Assembly: GCA_949751835.1 (NCBI GenBank)
Contig: CATKHK010000020.1
Location: 248,001-312,000 of the forward strand
DNA: 64,000 nucleotides
Reading direction: 5' to 3'
DNA from: Blepharisma japonicum
Lineage: Eukaryota > Ciliophora > Heterotrichea > Heterotrichida > Blepharismidae
The translations under genes were made by a program, and so were the position numbers. Under the pieces are notes generated by a model. The model had not been told where the DNA came from and did not search any database. It worked only from the letters and a program-made list of their open reading frames with translations. This document shows, piece after piece, positions 43,148-54,846 of this stretch (position 1 is the stretch's first letter; each line of letters opens with the position of its first letter).

Positions 43148-45391
43148 ATGGAACCTCTTGTAATTCAAGAGCAAATTATCGAAAAAGAGTCCACAAAGCT
43201 CGTCTCCTCCCTCGAAAAAAGTAACCCATAAACAGAAAATTACGATATGATTGGATCAAATGGCATTTTCGAAGTAAAACCTTCAGTTCTCACATTTGCA
43301 GGATATGAAATCAAAAAATGCCAAACAAAAAAACTGCTGATCAAAAACATCTCAGGCACCCCTCAACGTATGAGTATTTTACCTACAAACACCCCTTTTT
43401 TCAAGCCTAAATACAATAAAAGAGGCCAGCTTGCTCCGGGGATGTCAGAAGTTGTGTATATTCAGTTCACTCCTCCAGAATGGAGATATTACTATGATTG
43501 CATACGATTTTTAAGCCCAGGTGGGAATTTAAATATTCCAATCCATTCTTACCCTGTCATGAACAAAAAAGAGCGATATTTGCCTACACTTCTAGATATG
43601 GGAAAATGCAACATAGGGGAAACAATTACCAAAAAAATTGATCTCGAAAGCACTGTCCCTGTAGCTTTTGAGTATGAATTGAGATTTGTAGAAGAAAATA
43701 ACGATTTTAGAATAGAGCCGCTCAGCGGAGACGTCCCAGGACAGGATAAAGCAGAAATTACGATCACTTATGAGCCAAAAGCAGCATCAACGTCTACATG
43801 TGAAGTGGAGCTTAGGCTAAGTGAGTTTGATTATCGCCCAATTACAATGAAACTTATTGCTTCAGGGATGCACAAACAAATGGACACACCTATGATGTCA
43901 CGAATCGACTCATCACCTATCATAAATAGAACCCTTTTAAAAGGAAATAAAGAAATCTCCTTTGAAAAAGCCCCTAAAAAACTGCCAGAAATAGTCCCAA
44001 AAGCTTCAAAAACTTTAACAAAGATCGCACAAATGCTAGTTAAGCCAAAACTTATAGACAGAGTTATATATGAGCAGCAATTTAATACAGAATATCGCAA
44101 GCTTGAAGAAGGTGACAGAGAAAAAGAATTTAAAATTTACCAATGCATAGGAAACCCTCATCCTTCTGAAGAGTTTATAAAAGAAGTCATTGATTTAAGA
44201 GCGGAAAAAGACTATAATAAAAATGAAGAAATGAGGAATAAAGACTGCATGAGAAATTCACATCAAGTAGACCAAGATAAGCCGATTAATGATGTAAGCT
44301 TTACACCGCTTAAAAAACCAACCTGGGATCCTTACCAAAATGATGAATTCAGTTTAAGGCAACTTCCTTTGAATAGACTTGTAAGAGCTGCAAATAAAGT
44401 AATGGTGCAGCTTAGAGTTGCAAAAAGAATTGAAATGATCAAAAAAGTATTGGCTGAGCATAAGGTTAATAATAGAGAAGATGCTAAAAAATTTGTAGCT
44501 TGGGATTGGAAAAGAGCAGACTTAATAGGAATTGGAAATAAGGATTTTATTCCATTTGAGTTTACAATTAGTCAAGATGAAATAAAAAAATATGAATTTC
44601 CGACTGAATATGAAGAACATTTAGACGAATTTAAACAGAAAATTGAAATTGAGCCTTTAAGCGCTTTTGAGTCAATTCAACCTTTAAAACTGATTGAAAC
44701 ACAGGATTTCTTGATAGCTGGCTATAATGACTTTCTGCCACCTCCTGTGAGCCATTATGTCCCAATAGAAAAAGAAAGAGAATTTCGAGCTGGAGCTGAA
44801 GAAGAATACTCTATCTGCTTAGAAAGAGGCGAATTTCGAGATGATCCAGTCCTATCTGTACCTAATTCATGTTTAAAACCTATGGTAATTGATGCTGTTG
44901 GATTAGTAAGGCCTCATCCTACTTTGCGAACTTATCTTACCTTATCAGCTTTAACTGAAACTTCTCCTGAATTTAGCCTACTACCTAAAGAATTTCCAAG
45001 AGATTACCCTGAAGAATACCCTGGCTTTACTCAGCCTTCTCTATCATTTTTAGCCCAAAAATGGAGACCAAAATATAACTACTCAGCACCACAATTGCCA
45101 GAAAAACTTAAAGGGATGAGACCAGCTGAAATATTGAGTGACTCAGACTCAGAAAGCGAAAATACATTTGCGATGGATGTGCCTGTGCTTGATCAATATT
45201 TAGCAGGCTTTGAAAATGATGATGAAGCATTGAAAGGAGAAAAAATTAATGCGAAAGAAATAGCTATGAAAACATTGTGTGAAGAAATTACTAAAGGGAG
45301 ACAAAAAGATGCAGCTTGGTTGCCAACTCAACTTGTGGCGGCAAATAAACAGATTTCGGATCCAGATCATAAAGTTTCAATTTTTAACTAA
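43148..45391 (+). CDS. CFAP221: CFAP221-like cilia and flagella associated protein
   Basis: Spliced length 742 residues: exon 1 43148-43220 (MEPLVIQEQIIEKE...), a 15-nt intron, exon 2 43236-45391. The N-terminal 220 residues form MSP/ASH-type immunoglobulin-like domains (FEVKPSVLTFAGYEIKKCQT, SGTPQRMSILP, LAPGMSEVVYIQFTP), followed by a helical middle and a Pro-rich C-terminal part. This matches PCDP1/CFAP221/FAP221, a component of the C1d projection of the central apparatus in motile cilia that regulates beating, partly through calmodulin. No TGA. Assignment rests on overall layout and the N-terminal wording; another ASH-domain ciliary protein is the alternative. Confidence 0.78.
43221..43235 (+). 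other. 15-nt intron in the CFAP221-like gene
   Basis: GTAACCCATAAACAG, phase 1, with in-frame TAA if retained. Splicing restores an AAA codon and the frame into NYDMIGSNG. A at -6 and C before AG. Confidence 0.9.
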
Positions 45392-45577
45392 TATAGTTTT
45401 GTGATGACTAGCAAGGTTATTAGGCACTATAAATTACAAATTTGGAATATTTAATATAATAATTCATGGATTTTCTGAAATTTAATAAGATTTACAAGAT
45501 TATTAATAATTCTAAAGGTCTATAAAGATGCATAATAACTAGAATTTATATGTTTATCCATCATAATCGAAGAAAAA

Positions 45578-46174
45578 TTAAACTTTACTCCCGTTGAGTA
45601 TTCTGCATACCCCTGAACTTCTGTATTTTTCAGCCAAGTCAAGAGCTGTCTTTCCACCATTATCTTTTATCCACTTATCAGCTCCATTCTTCACCAAAAT
45701 TTCAGCAATTTTTTCTTTATTATTGATAGCAGCAACCATCAATGGTGTTCAGCCTTCCCCAATTTCTTGGACATCAAAATCTGGCTCATATTTAATCAAA
45801 AATTCAAGCATTATTTCATTTCCTGTTTGTGCAGCAATATGGGATAAGGTTCAGCCAGACTGATTTAAAGGAAAGTCCACTGGGAAACCAAGTCCTATAT
45901 GAGCATTAACAACGTCGAGTTCGCCTCTATAAGCTGCTTTAAGGACTTCCTGTGTATGCTTTATTGCATAAGTCTCAAAAGTACACATTGAGGCTCGATT
46001 TGTGCTGGTTCTGTTGTTAGATCGGATCGTGTTTCTTGTGTGGAATTCTTCGATTGCTCTTGTCATATCGTTGTTTCTGTCAAGAGATACTGTGACTTCT
46101 TCCTGGCAGCTTGGCTGTAAAGCTGGACGCTTTTTTTGTTTTTTTGACTGAGATTTAGAACAGGTTTCTCCCAT
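45578..46174 (-). CDS. Ankyrin-repeat protein, 198 aa
   Basis: Start ATG 46172-46174 (MGETCSKSQSKKQKK: Gly2, a possible myristoylation site, next to basic residues). Two TGA codons read as Trp fall at repeat position W-T-L/P: SGWTLSHIAAQTGNEIMLEF and GWTPLMVAAINNKEKIAEIL. About four ankyrin units occupy residues 75-195, the last being GGKTALDLAEKYRSSG. Ankyrin repeats bind proteins; no effector domain is attached. Both TGA sites correspond to the residue before T-P/T-L in ankyrin repeats, often Trp or Tyr. Confidence 0.85.
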
Positions 46175-46375
46175 TAGATTAATTCACCTGATTTAAAATA
46201 AACATAATTTGAGTTTTTTGTATATTTCTAATGAAAAAAAGCATAGTCATTGTCAGCTACCAACACAATGAATAAATATATTTTAATTGATGAGTCTTTA
46301 GATTGTATATATAAGTCTTACCAAAATCATCAATATATTGAATGAAAAACTTAAATTATCTATAAGGATAATTAA

Positions 46376-46975
46376 CTAATTACCTTTCTTGTTCTTCTCT
46401 GAGTAAATTATGTAAAGCATACGTGATTCTACAAGAATGGCAAAGTAATATATTACGCATATCACCACAGTCAAAACAAGCCCAGTCATACTTCTCTCCA
46501 ATACTGCATAACCTAAATAAGTAATAGAAGACCCCCAGTACATCGGATCTCCACACACAGAGTAAGGAAAGGCAGTAACAGGCTCAGAAAGTGTAAAAAT
46601 CCCAAAATAATCTCCCAAAAAGGTGGCAAAAAACCCAAGCCTATAGAACGAAGTCCACACAAACATTTGTCCAATTGCTATCAAAAGATAAGCAAGAATA
46701 TCTGTAAAAAAGGAGTCATGAGCGAGTTTAGGTTGCTCATCAATTGCTTGATGGAAGAGTGTAGTCCTGATTGCGTTTAAAAAGAGGATCAAGAGAGCTG
46801 TTGCAAAACAGGCCACTTTTTTCTGGTTTCCAAAGAGAGCAGAGACCAGGTGCCATCGGTATTCAACTTGAGCTAATATATTCCATGCAATTGGGTTGAG
46901 AGCCATCATGCCTGCAGCATAATAGAGAGTTGAATTCCTAAGGTTAATTAGGTCCATATTTATAAATTCATCCAT
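46376..46975 (-). CDS. PEMT: Phosphatidylethanolamine N-methyltransferase
   Basis: 199 residues, length and wording of animal PEMT/yeast OPI3. It converts phosphatidylethanolamine (or its mono- and dimethyl forms) to phosphatidylcholine with S-adenosylmethionine in the ER membrane. Family landmarks are NPIAWNILAQVEYR near the N-terminus, LGFFATFLGDYFGI and DPMYWGSSITYLG, followed by the last TM helix and the SAM-binding EE/ES region (LVESRMLYIIYSEK). Four TM helices are visible. No TGA or intron. It is the only lipid-head-group enzyme here; lipin at the window end belongs to the same phospholipid pathway but is not adjacent. Confidence 0.93.
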   Translation of the reverse strand: MDEFINMDLINLRNSTLYYAAGMMALNPIAWNILAQVEYRWHLVSALFGNQKKVACFATALLILFLNAIRTTLFHQAIDEQPKLAHDSFFTDILAYLLIAIGQMFVWTSFYRLGFFATFLGDYFGIFTLSEPVTAFPYSVCGDPMYWGSSITYLGYAVLERSMTGLVLTVVICVIYYFAILVESRMLYIIYSEKNKKGN

Positions 46976-47316
46976 AGATCAATATAACAATGCATAATTT
47001 CATTAAAAACTCCTCAGGGCTTTAATCTTTTTGTGTGAGTAATAGATTTTAGCATAAAAAAAACCTTTTTACTTATGTTAACTTTAACTCCCTTCATAAA
47101 AAAACCATTGGAAAAATACTTCTTTTTGGCCAAAAACCGTGAGCGAACAAAAGATTCATGAAAAAAAAATTGATATAAGAAAAAATTTAAATTTGCATAA
47201 GCCATCACAAAAGCGATTTTTTTATATTTAAATTAGCATCAATTTTTAATCTCAGAAATATGTGGTTTGAGGCTTTAATTATCTTTATTGATTTGAAATT
47301 TGTAAGCATTAAATAA
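46976..47316. other. Intergenic spacer, divergent promoters
   Basis: Between PEMT (-) and the next plus-strand gene. It holds a 64-codon minus-strand frame (47014-47208) that is Phe/Lys/Asn-rich like random AT-rich DNA and is not called. Nothing else seen. Confidence 0.5.
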
Positions 47317-48429
47317 ATGGAAGAAGAAGCAGAGCTTATAAAAACTGGATCTCTTTCAGGTCAGTTTCCTGCGAATCTTATCAAAATTAAATCTAAAGAA
47401 CTCGAAATTCTTAGAGCAGAGCTTGCTTTACTTTTGCAGGAATACAATCTTCTTAAAAATAAACATAAACCTGAAGCACACTTCATAAGTGAAATTCCAA
47501 AACCTCAGGATTTATTAGAAATAAAGCACTCGATTGAAAGCTCTCCAAACTCAACTAATTCAATCAAGAATGAAGAAGACAAAGTGGAAAAACTTAAAAG
47601 AAAAATCGGGCAAACGACATTTGGTAACCTCTAGCTAGATTCTCTAAGAGAAGTTTTCTTAATGTATTCCGGGGTTCAAAATTATTTACTAGTTGATAAG
47701 CTTGAAAGCATGCTATTTAATCGGTTTTTGGCTGATTTTAATCTTTATAACTCTTTAGTCACAAAGGCGCAGGCTGATGTATATTTCTTTAAAGGGCTTA
47801 AAGGAGGAAGATCAATCAATTTTTGGAGATTTGTAGAGATTTTAATAAAACTAGCAAAAATTGATTATCCAGACAAGGAAAAATATAAGGCACTTCAAGA
47901 CTATGCGACTGAAAAGATTGAACCAAGACTTAACAATGAAAAAGATAAGGCCAAAATCAAGAGGCTCCATGAGATTTATTTATCACAAGAAATCAAAGGA
48001 TTTATCAACGCAAATAAAGGTCTTCTTGAAGACATTTATGAAAGATATAAAAGTAGTGATGTAGTCCATGCCAATCGAATGAGAATCCAAGGATTTGTAA
48101 ATTTATTAGCTAAGTATGAATTTATTCCAAGCCACATTTCAAGCCCATTAGCTGCTTTATTATTTAGATCTGTTCCTTCAACTTTGCTATTTAATGATTC
48201 TCTGCTATATGAAGGTTTTATCGAAGCTTGCGTATATGTTGCCTTAGAAATATATGAAGGTCCTCAGTTCAGCTCTTTTGGATTGTCCCCTGTTCAGTGT
48301 TTAAAGACATGAATTGATTACTTGATACCCCACTTTGAAGAATATATAGAAGTTTCTAGTAAGGAAAGCAAGCCTAAAGAATCCAGCCCAAAAATGAAAG
48401 AAAATGGAGAGAAGCCTGAAGAAGTTTAA
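47317..48429 (+). CDS. Hypothetical helical protein with 15-nt intron, 365 aa
   Basis: Exon 1 47317-47623, intron 47624-47638, exon 2 47639-48429, with one TGA (48310) read as Trp (CLKTWIDYLIPHF). A short coiled coil lies near the N-terminus (SKELEILRAELALLLQEYN). The rest is helical, with LVTKAQADVYFF then INFWRFVEILIKLAK, which faintly resembles the QAD..F..........I.F..F...L..LA pattern of p25-alpha/TPPP domains or degenerate EF-hands. The C-terminus is Lys/Glu/Ser-rich. No firm family; possibly cytoskeletal. Confidence 0.8.
47624..47638 (+). other. 15-nt intron
   Basis: GTAACCTCTAGCTAG, phase 1, in-frame TAG if retained. Splicing joins TF to DSLREVFLMYSG and continues the frame. A at -6 and T before AG. 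Confidence 0.9.
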
Positions 48430-48884
48430 ATAATTGGTTAAACCTATAAATTATCTTAAAATTCAAGTTGGTGAATCTTTAAATATATTGATCATATCTA
48501 AAAGGACAATTCTAAAATGCTTTAAGAATTAGAAAAAATTGAATTTATTTCTGGGTTATTGGGATTAAGATAGGTGCCAACTTTCTTTAATAATCATTAA
48601 TTTTCTAAATAAATCAATAAAATATTGGCCTTTGCTTATATATTATAATACTTTCTGATTATGAAATAAGAATACCAAATATATCAAAATCTCAATCACT
48701 AGCCAAAGCTTACCACTTTATAGTCTATATTTATTAAAAACATGAGAGTTTTCAAATTATTAAATATATTTAACATCTTCTAATTCCAAGCTTATATCAG
48801 CAGCATTGCTCTAAAGATAGCTAATATCAGAAACATTTCTAAATACAAATAAAATGTCATTATTTTTTATACTATTTAAGCCTG
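48430..48884. other. Intergenic spacer
   Basis: AT-rich spacer between two plus-strand genes. An ATG at 48854 in the favoured aaataaaATG context is out of frame with the F-box gene and soon meets a stop. No RNA gene recognised. Confidence 0.45.
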
Positions 48885-50543
48885 ATGCTCCCTCAGCCTC
48901 TTATCTTTGAGATCGTTTCTTATCTATCCTTACCTGACCTGTTTACAATGGCCCAAGTTAATAAGTCTTTCAATAAAGCAGCTGAGACTCCTTCACTTTG
49001 GAAAAGGGAATTTCTGAAAATATGAATACAAGATGAAGACTTAAACTCTGAGCTAGACTACAATATCCACAGCTATTGGAAACATTTATGTATAAAAGGA
49101 CTTAAATCTCAAAATAATTGGAAAAAACTACCTGGACGGCTCTTTACGAATGCTGAAATTTCTCTCCTATATAATGAGCTTCAAGGCGTATTAAAATCTC
49201 CTGCAATCCCTATTATTTCATTTCGCAGAGACATAAACACTTTCCCAACTTTATTGCAGGACATATTCGGTAATCCTCAGGATCAATATTCGGATGATAT
49301 GGATATAGACACCATTCAGACCTTTGAAAATTATTTGAATTCTGCAGGTGAATGCTTGTGTGCTGAAATTCGGAATGCTTCAGATTTAACCTTATTGGCT
49401 GCTTCCAGATGGAACTTGATCTCAACTGACGCCATTTGTGAAGAAAGGCCTAGTGACAGTTCTGAATCGACTTGTGACACTGATGAAGAGGTTTCCTGCA
49501 AGTTTTCTTATAAAACTACCCAAAGCTTTTTATTGGAATTTTATATTTGTCTGAAAAAATCAATTGAACTATTTTGTGAAGGAATTTCATATTTTTTGTT
49601 AGAAAGTGATGATATTTTGAATGATTATTTACAAGCGTGGAATAATTTTGCAGCTTCTGCTAAAAACGCCAATGAATTATTTTATCCTTTGGTGGAAATG
49701 ATTAATGAAGTGTATGAAGCAAAATTTGGGGATATTTTGGATGCTCCGAGGATGAGCCTGATAAGAATGATGATTGTGAGTTGGAGAAGGATTGTGTTTG
49801 AGAGAGTGCAAGAAAAATTGATAAGTGAGATTGTAAAAATGATTGAAAGTGAAAGGAAATTGATTTTTGAAGGAAAAGTAGACTATTTGGCTGTAGATAA
49901 TTTAAAGAGTATTGTGGAGGCAATTATGGATATTAGTTTGAATGAGCTTACAGTGTACTTTAAAAGCCATTCGAAATTACAACTGGAAGGGCCATATTTA
50001 GCTCTTCATAAAGAAATTTTAGCTGCATCTTTTGATAATTATTCTGGGCTTTCTTTGCAGCCCCTTGATCTTGCATTATTTTTTGAAAAAGAGCATAATA
50101 TATTATCATCGATTCTACCAAATTCCACAATTTGTATGCTAAAGGAGCTGAAAATCAAATTTTTAATCAAAAATCTCCAAAACTCTCTTTCTAAAGAATA
50201 CCAATTATTCCATCCAATTCAAACCACACCTCCTCTAAAATACTATTCTAAAGAACTCACATCCTTTTTATATGCAATTGATCCAAACTCATCTAAGATC
50301 TCATCATTTTTGGATTTTTGCTTTGGTAACGAAAAATTAGTAAAAATTACCCAAATGCTTGATTTCCTAAACAAAGATCATTATGATGAATTGATAATTG
50401 AAGAAGATTTAATTATAGAGCGAAGAGCCACTCTTGCAGGAATTCCTATAAATATACAACCAGAAAAGCTTTTTTTATATTCAACTTGCCAAGACCTGAC
50501 ATATCCTCAGTTAAAAACTATTTTAAAAGCGTATGCAGTTTAA
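48885..50543 (+). CDS. F-box protein, 552 aa
   Basis: The start at ATG 48885 places the F-box at the very N-terminus: LPQPLIFEIVSYLSLPDLFT then VNKSFNKAAETPSLWKREF, the F-box consensus with its terminal LW. F-box proteins bind SKP1 and bring substrates to SCF ubiquitin ligases. One TGA (49023-49025) is read as Trp just after the F-box. The rest (about 430 residues) is helical with no WD40, kelch or LRR repeats, so the substrate-binding part is of unknown type. The N-terminal Met is the least certain part of the model. Confidence 0.8.
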
Positions 50544-50584
50544 TGGTTGTTATTTAACCAATTTTCGCTCTAATCTTCAATTAA

Positions 50585-51280
50585 TTATTCTAATTTGTTA
50601 ATAGCATATGTTAATGCTTTGATTTTTTGGATACAGCTTTGGATTAAACTCGCGTAAAGAGCCCTTTCATCTTGAATTAATTGAACTCTGATCCTTAATG
50701 CAGGATCAACTTGCTTAGAAGGGTCGTTAATTTCTAGCTTAAACCATCCTTCTTTTACTCTTTGATCAGACAAATCGTTTAAATTTATTTCAAAACCTCC
50801 AAATAAATGAGTTTCTGATGAGTTTTCTCTAGATCATATTCGAAATGAGAGACTTGTGAAATTGTCTAGGCTCTGTTTTAGCTCAAATAGTCGGTACCAG
50901 TACGGCTTGTAAACATCAGATGCATTGGTTTCACATATAGGACCTTTAGGCTCTAATTGAACAGTAACATATGGCTGCCCACGAGTAAAGCAAAGACCTT
51001 TTGTGTATAAACTAACACCTTTTTGGATTTCTATATTTAATTCAGGGATTTGTGGCTGCCCTGCAGTAACTGAGTCTATTTTGGTTTGAAATTCTAATAT
51101 TTTTCTTTGATATAATTTCAGTTTTTCTTCTAATCCTCTTTTATTAGTATCTTCTGCGATTGTTTGATCGATAGTCCTTTCGTAAGGAATGCTTATAAAA
51201 CTTTGGTCATTTTTTGCGTTATAATCTTTCATATGCTGTTCTAGCTCACTTTTTGATATTCGGCTTGCACAATCTCCCAT
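50585..51280 (-). CDS. C2-domain-like protein with N-myristoylation motif, 231 aa
   Basis: The start is ATG 51278-51280 (MGDCASRISKSELEQ), chosen because Gly2/Cys3 give a good myristoylation/palmitoylation signal; the frame is open slightly further upstream without an ATG. One TGA (50834-50836) read as Trp links SLSFRI to WSRENSSETHLFGG. Residues about 85-205 form a C2-like beta-sandwich (LNIEIQKGVSLYTKG, QPYVTVQLEPKG, LFGGFEINLNDL), with few of the Ca2+-binding aspartates, so it may be Ca2+-independent. Predicted membrane-associated adaptor. Confidence 0.8.
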
Positions 51281-51540
51281 ATTAATTAGAAAAAATAAAA
51301 ATTGTTTAATAGACACATTATTAATAGAGGTAAAATAGGCTTCAAAAGACTTAAATTTCTATTAATCAATGGAGATAAAGCAATAGAATTAGAGCTATTG
51401 CAGTGATTATTGCTAATTTAAAAATTATCCTGTAATAGATAGTTTAATAATACTTATTAGAATCTTAATTTTGAGATCCCAGCAAGCATACAAAAGGGTA
51501 ATTTTCTGAAATTTTAAAATATTTCCAATTTTTTTAGTAA

Positions 51541-52875
51541 ATGGTAGAAACTTCCGAACAATTCAACATAAAAATCCTTACATTCGATCTGCAGCTCTTA
51601 GAAGCTTCTGTTTTTCCAAACACCCTAATCTCAGATTTAAAAGACAAAATATGTGCTCAATCCCAGATCCCAATCGACAGACAAAGACTCCTTTACAAAG
51701 GAAAATTGCTCAAAAACCACCAATCCCTCCGAGAGCTTAATGTAAATAGAGACAGTATATTATTCCTTGTCGCAAACCTTTTCCCTGAAGTCCGGACAAT
51801 TGAAGACGATTTAATTAATAATCAATTCGCTGACATCGCTCTTTCCTCCTTAGAGAACACCCAAACCATCCATATATCTCGGGGTGGAAGAAATAGAAGA
51901 AGAGAAGTCACCAGAACTGAAAAAATTGAATCAATTCAGCAAAGCCTCACAACGATAAATAGCCTAATTCAATGCATGAATAAAAATTATAGCGAAAATC
52001 AAGCATTCGATATCAACAAAAGAAAATTTATTATAGGACAGTGGGTTGATGTAAAAGATACGGCTGAACATTGGCTTGAAGCACAAGTTATTGATACAGC
52101 TGACACTGAAGAAGATGGTGAGCAGGTGCTTATACATTATAATGGCTGAGACGAGAGATGGGACGAGTGGATTAATATTTCGTCACCTAGGATTCAGCCT
52201 TTAAGAACACAAACTTTTCAGTCACTTAACAGCCCAATTCAGTCTCCATTTTTACAATACCCAGCTGACTCTCCAGGACTTAGGCTTTCTTCTAGCTTAA
52301 AAGATTTGTTGCCTCAGACTTTAAAATCAATTGATTTTATTCAAAATTTGATGGATGATTTCTATACATTGAGCATAATTTTGAAGCATGAACAAGCTAG
52401 CGAAAGAATTGGCCCATTGCAAAATAGAATTCACGTAATGCATTTAGAAGAAGAAAAAGAGTGGGAGTCTGAGCCTGTTTCAGAAGCAACAGTTGGGTCT
52501 GAAGAAGAGGATTATTTAAGCTGTGAAATGGATGAAAGGTATTCAGAAAGGATAAGGCTTGAAAATCATACATTTAGGAATAATTTCGAAAAATTAGAAT
52601 GCAATGAGCAGAGATTTGGACTACTTACTATGCAAATTTCGCCACTAATGGATAGGATCGGAAGAGTTTTGGCAGACACTGCAGCTATGATTGATAGAGG
52701 GAATAGGCAAAATAATGAGGAAATAAATCACGAAAGAGAAAATAGTGAAACTGAGTCTTCGAGCTTAAGTCCTATGCCTTCTCAAGCAGAGCTTTTTTCA
52801 AGGGAGCCTGGAGTTGATATACATATTCACGCTATATTTTTAGCAGGATCAAATGATCGATATGCTTCTGAATAA
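51541..52875 (+). CDS. Ubiquitin-like domain plus Tudor-knot protein, 444 aa
   Basis: The N-terminal ubiquitin-like domain (about 8-80) contains LISDLKDKICAQSQIPIDRQ, then RLLYKGKLLKNHQSLRELNV. After a linker, residues about 160-212 resemble a Tudor-knot/chromo-barrel (GQWVDVKDTAEHWLEAQVID, then VLIHYNGWDERWDEWI), where a TGA (52147) gives the Trp of YNGWDERWDEW, a strongly conserved position in MRG15/Esa1-type barrels. The rest is acidic and probably disordered. The fold pair suggests a nuclear protein linking ubiquitin-like signalling with chromatin or RNA. Exact role unknown. Confidence 0.85.
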
Positions 52876-53184
52876 CAAGAAAATTCATAAATGTAATGAT
52901 AAGGCAATACACTTCTTTTGTTATAATTTAGTTTAGCTTATATAAAGTTGAAGTTGCTTTTATTCTGTAAAAAAAATCAATAATTTCATATTTTATCTGT
53001 AAATAAACATCCTTACAAATATAAAATAAAAATACAAAAAAAAAGCAAGACTCAGAATTTATAACAAAAAGTATTCTATTTTTCTCAAAAGCTATTAATT
53101 GTCATAATAGAAATAAATTCTGCTCTATCTTAATCTCTTTTAATTATCTCTCAAATTTAATGTAAAATTAAATTTCAATATAAA
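52876..53184. other. Intergenic spacer
   Basis: Very AT-rich spacer between two plus-strand genes, with an A-run of about 9 near 53035-53044. Nothing recognised. Confidence 0.5.
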
Positions 53185-53688
53185 ATGAGCAGATTTTGCA
53201 AGAATTGGTAATATTAATACAGTGAAAAAGAAATTCCAGAAGACGTTTTCATGCTTCACGAGGCTCATTGTGAGCGATTTCTTTGCAAGTGTCCCGAATG
53301 CGGTGAAGCGATACCAAAGTCATCCAAAGATCAGCACATTCAAGATGTCCATCCAAAAGAAAAGTGTCCATTCTGTTATGACTTAATTGAAAAGAGCAAG
53401 CTTGAAGCCCATAAATTAGTTTGTGATAACAAACCAAGACCATGCGAACATTGTGGAGCGATCATGGAAATCAGCCAAATGATTGATCACGAAGATGCGT
53501 GCGGAAACAGAACAGAACAGTGCGAAATATGCCAAGATTTCATCACACTTAAAGCTATGCCAGAACATATTTTTAAATGCATGGAAAACCTTGACAAACC
53601 AAATTCCAATGCAAAAAAGAGAAAGCCAAAAGAAGATGCAAAAGCACCGAGAAAGAGAATGAAAAGGAATAAAAATGATTGGGATTAG
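53185..53688 (+). CDS. TRAF-type zinc-finger protein, 162 aa
   Basis: Exon 1 53185-53207 encodes MSRFCKN and the first two bases of Cys; a 15-nt intron follows, then exon 2 53223-53688. Splicing creates CKNCEKEIPEDVFMLHEAHC, a complete C-x2-C...H...C zinc finger, which confirms the intron. Further units are CPECGEAIPKSSKDQH, CPFCYDLIEKSKLEAH, CEHCGAIMEISQMIDH and CEICQDFITLKAMPEH, the repeated C-x2-C-x12-H-x3-5-H/C of TRAFD1/XAF1-type fingers. The C-terminus is a Lys/Arg-rich nuclear-localisation-like tail (KKRKPKEDAKAPRKRMKR). Likely a nuclear zinc-binding protein; partner unknown. Confidence 0.88.
53208..53222 (+). other. 15-nt intron in the TRAF-type finger gene
   Basis: GTAATATTAATACAG, phase 2. 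Retention puts TAA in frame. Splicing rebuilds the Cys codon of CKNC. A at -6 and C before AG. Confidence 0.92.
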
Positions 53689-54396
53689 GATTTGAAGATT
53701 AAATATTTCATATCAATTGAAAATTTTCAAACGTTTTATATTTAATAAGTTAAGTTTTATAAATATTAATTATATTTAGCTGATAGTCAAATAGCAGAAA
53801 TTGTAATCATTATTGATTTTTTTAAATTTATTGGGTATGCAAACATAATGGTTTTGTTATTGTAATTTTTAATTAATCAGATTTTAGGTTTTTTAAAAAA
53901 TTTATATTTGAAGAGTAGTATTATACCATTTTTACTTTACAATAAGATAGGCAAAAAGTGATCTCTTTGTAAATTATTTATTAAAGAAGTAATTTAAATT
54001 TAATGACTAATTTGGTTATCAAAAAAAAATTGTTACGAAAGAAAGAATATTGAAGAAACAATTAGGAATTAGTATTTAATCTGTATTTTAATTTTTTTAA
54101 GTAAGAAATATATCTGATGCAAAATAAAATAATAACTCATCTTTGGCAACAATCTTTGAATTTCATCGGTTACATATTGACAAATAAATTAAAAGGAAAA
54201 AGTTTTATAATTCCTAATTATTCTACCTATATTATAGAGAAGTTTTAATTCTATCTTATAGAACAAATAAAAATCTTCAATATTAGAAGCATATTTTGCA
54301 TTAAAAGTCTACACAAAGAAATACGAATTTGATTTTTAAGTGATATTTAAAAAAGAATAGTTAAATTATCTGCACAGAATGCAGCTTATTTAATGT
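53689..54396. other. Intergenic spacer, about 700 bp
   Basis: Lies between convergent gene ends (finger gene + and C2H2 gene -). Extremely AT-rich with many A and T runs. No open frame, repeat unit or RNA gene that I can support. Confidence 0.5.
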
Positions 54397-54846
54397 TTAT
54401 TGATGTGGAGCTTTGATTGGAGGTAAAGAAATTAGTGGCTGGTCCATTGAGGATGGCTCTGGATAATTATAATTTACACTTTCTGATAAAAAATCTGCTT
54501 TAAGCAATAGGGAAGTGAGCTATATAAATTTCACCTTTAAGTATATGGTTTCAGAATTTGTGTTAGACATAGTCCGAATTGCCGTATGGACTCTTCTATG
54601 TGCAGAAAGCTGACTGCCTTGCCTAAATGTCTGCCCGCAACCTGGCTCTTTACAAACATATGGCTTCTCGCCGGTGTGGATGTACATATGTTCCTTAAGG
54701 TTTTGCTTAGAGGACAGAATTTTTCTACATGACTTGCATTGGTAATTGTTCAGAATACTATTACCAAAAAGTCCTTTCTCGTTGCCTTGGTGTTTTTGGT
54801 GAAATCGAGTGCTTGCTGAAACTGGGTTATCTAGAGATTGTTCCAT
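54397..54846 (-). CDS. C2H2 zinc-finger protein, two fingers, 144 aa
   Basis: Exon 1 54535-54846, a 15-nt intron, exon 2 54397-54519. Two adjacent C2H2 fingers are joined by the classical linker HTGEKPY: CKSCRKILSSKQNLKEHMYIH and CKEPGCGQTFRQGSQLSAHR... ending H-x3-VH. The second has C-x4-C spacing. Two fingers with a TGEKPY linker indicate sequence-specific DNA binding, so a transcription factor is likely. Exon 2 adds a Ser/Pro-rich 40-residue tail (SSMDQPLISLPPIKAPHQ). No TGA codon. Confidence 0.87.
54520..54534 (-). other. 15-nt intron in the C2H2 gene
   Basis: On the minus strand GTGAAATTTATATAG, phase 0, the only one here with G at position 3. Retention puts TAG in frame and truncates the protein after finger 2. 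A at -6 and T before AG. Confidence 0.82.

Noticed and set aside
47014-47208. 64-codon minus-strand ORF between PEMT and the next gene
   Set aside because: Phe/Lys-rich translation typical of AT-rich spacer, no signal or motif, no favoured start context.
48854-48884. Alternative start ATG 48854 for the F-box gene
   Set aside because: Out of frame with the F-box and a 25-nt GT..AG segment would be needed, longer than any intron here.
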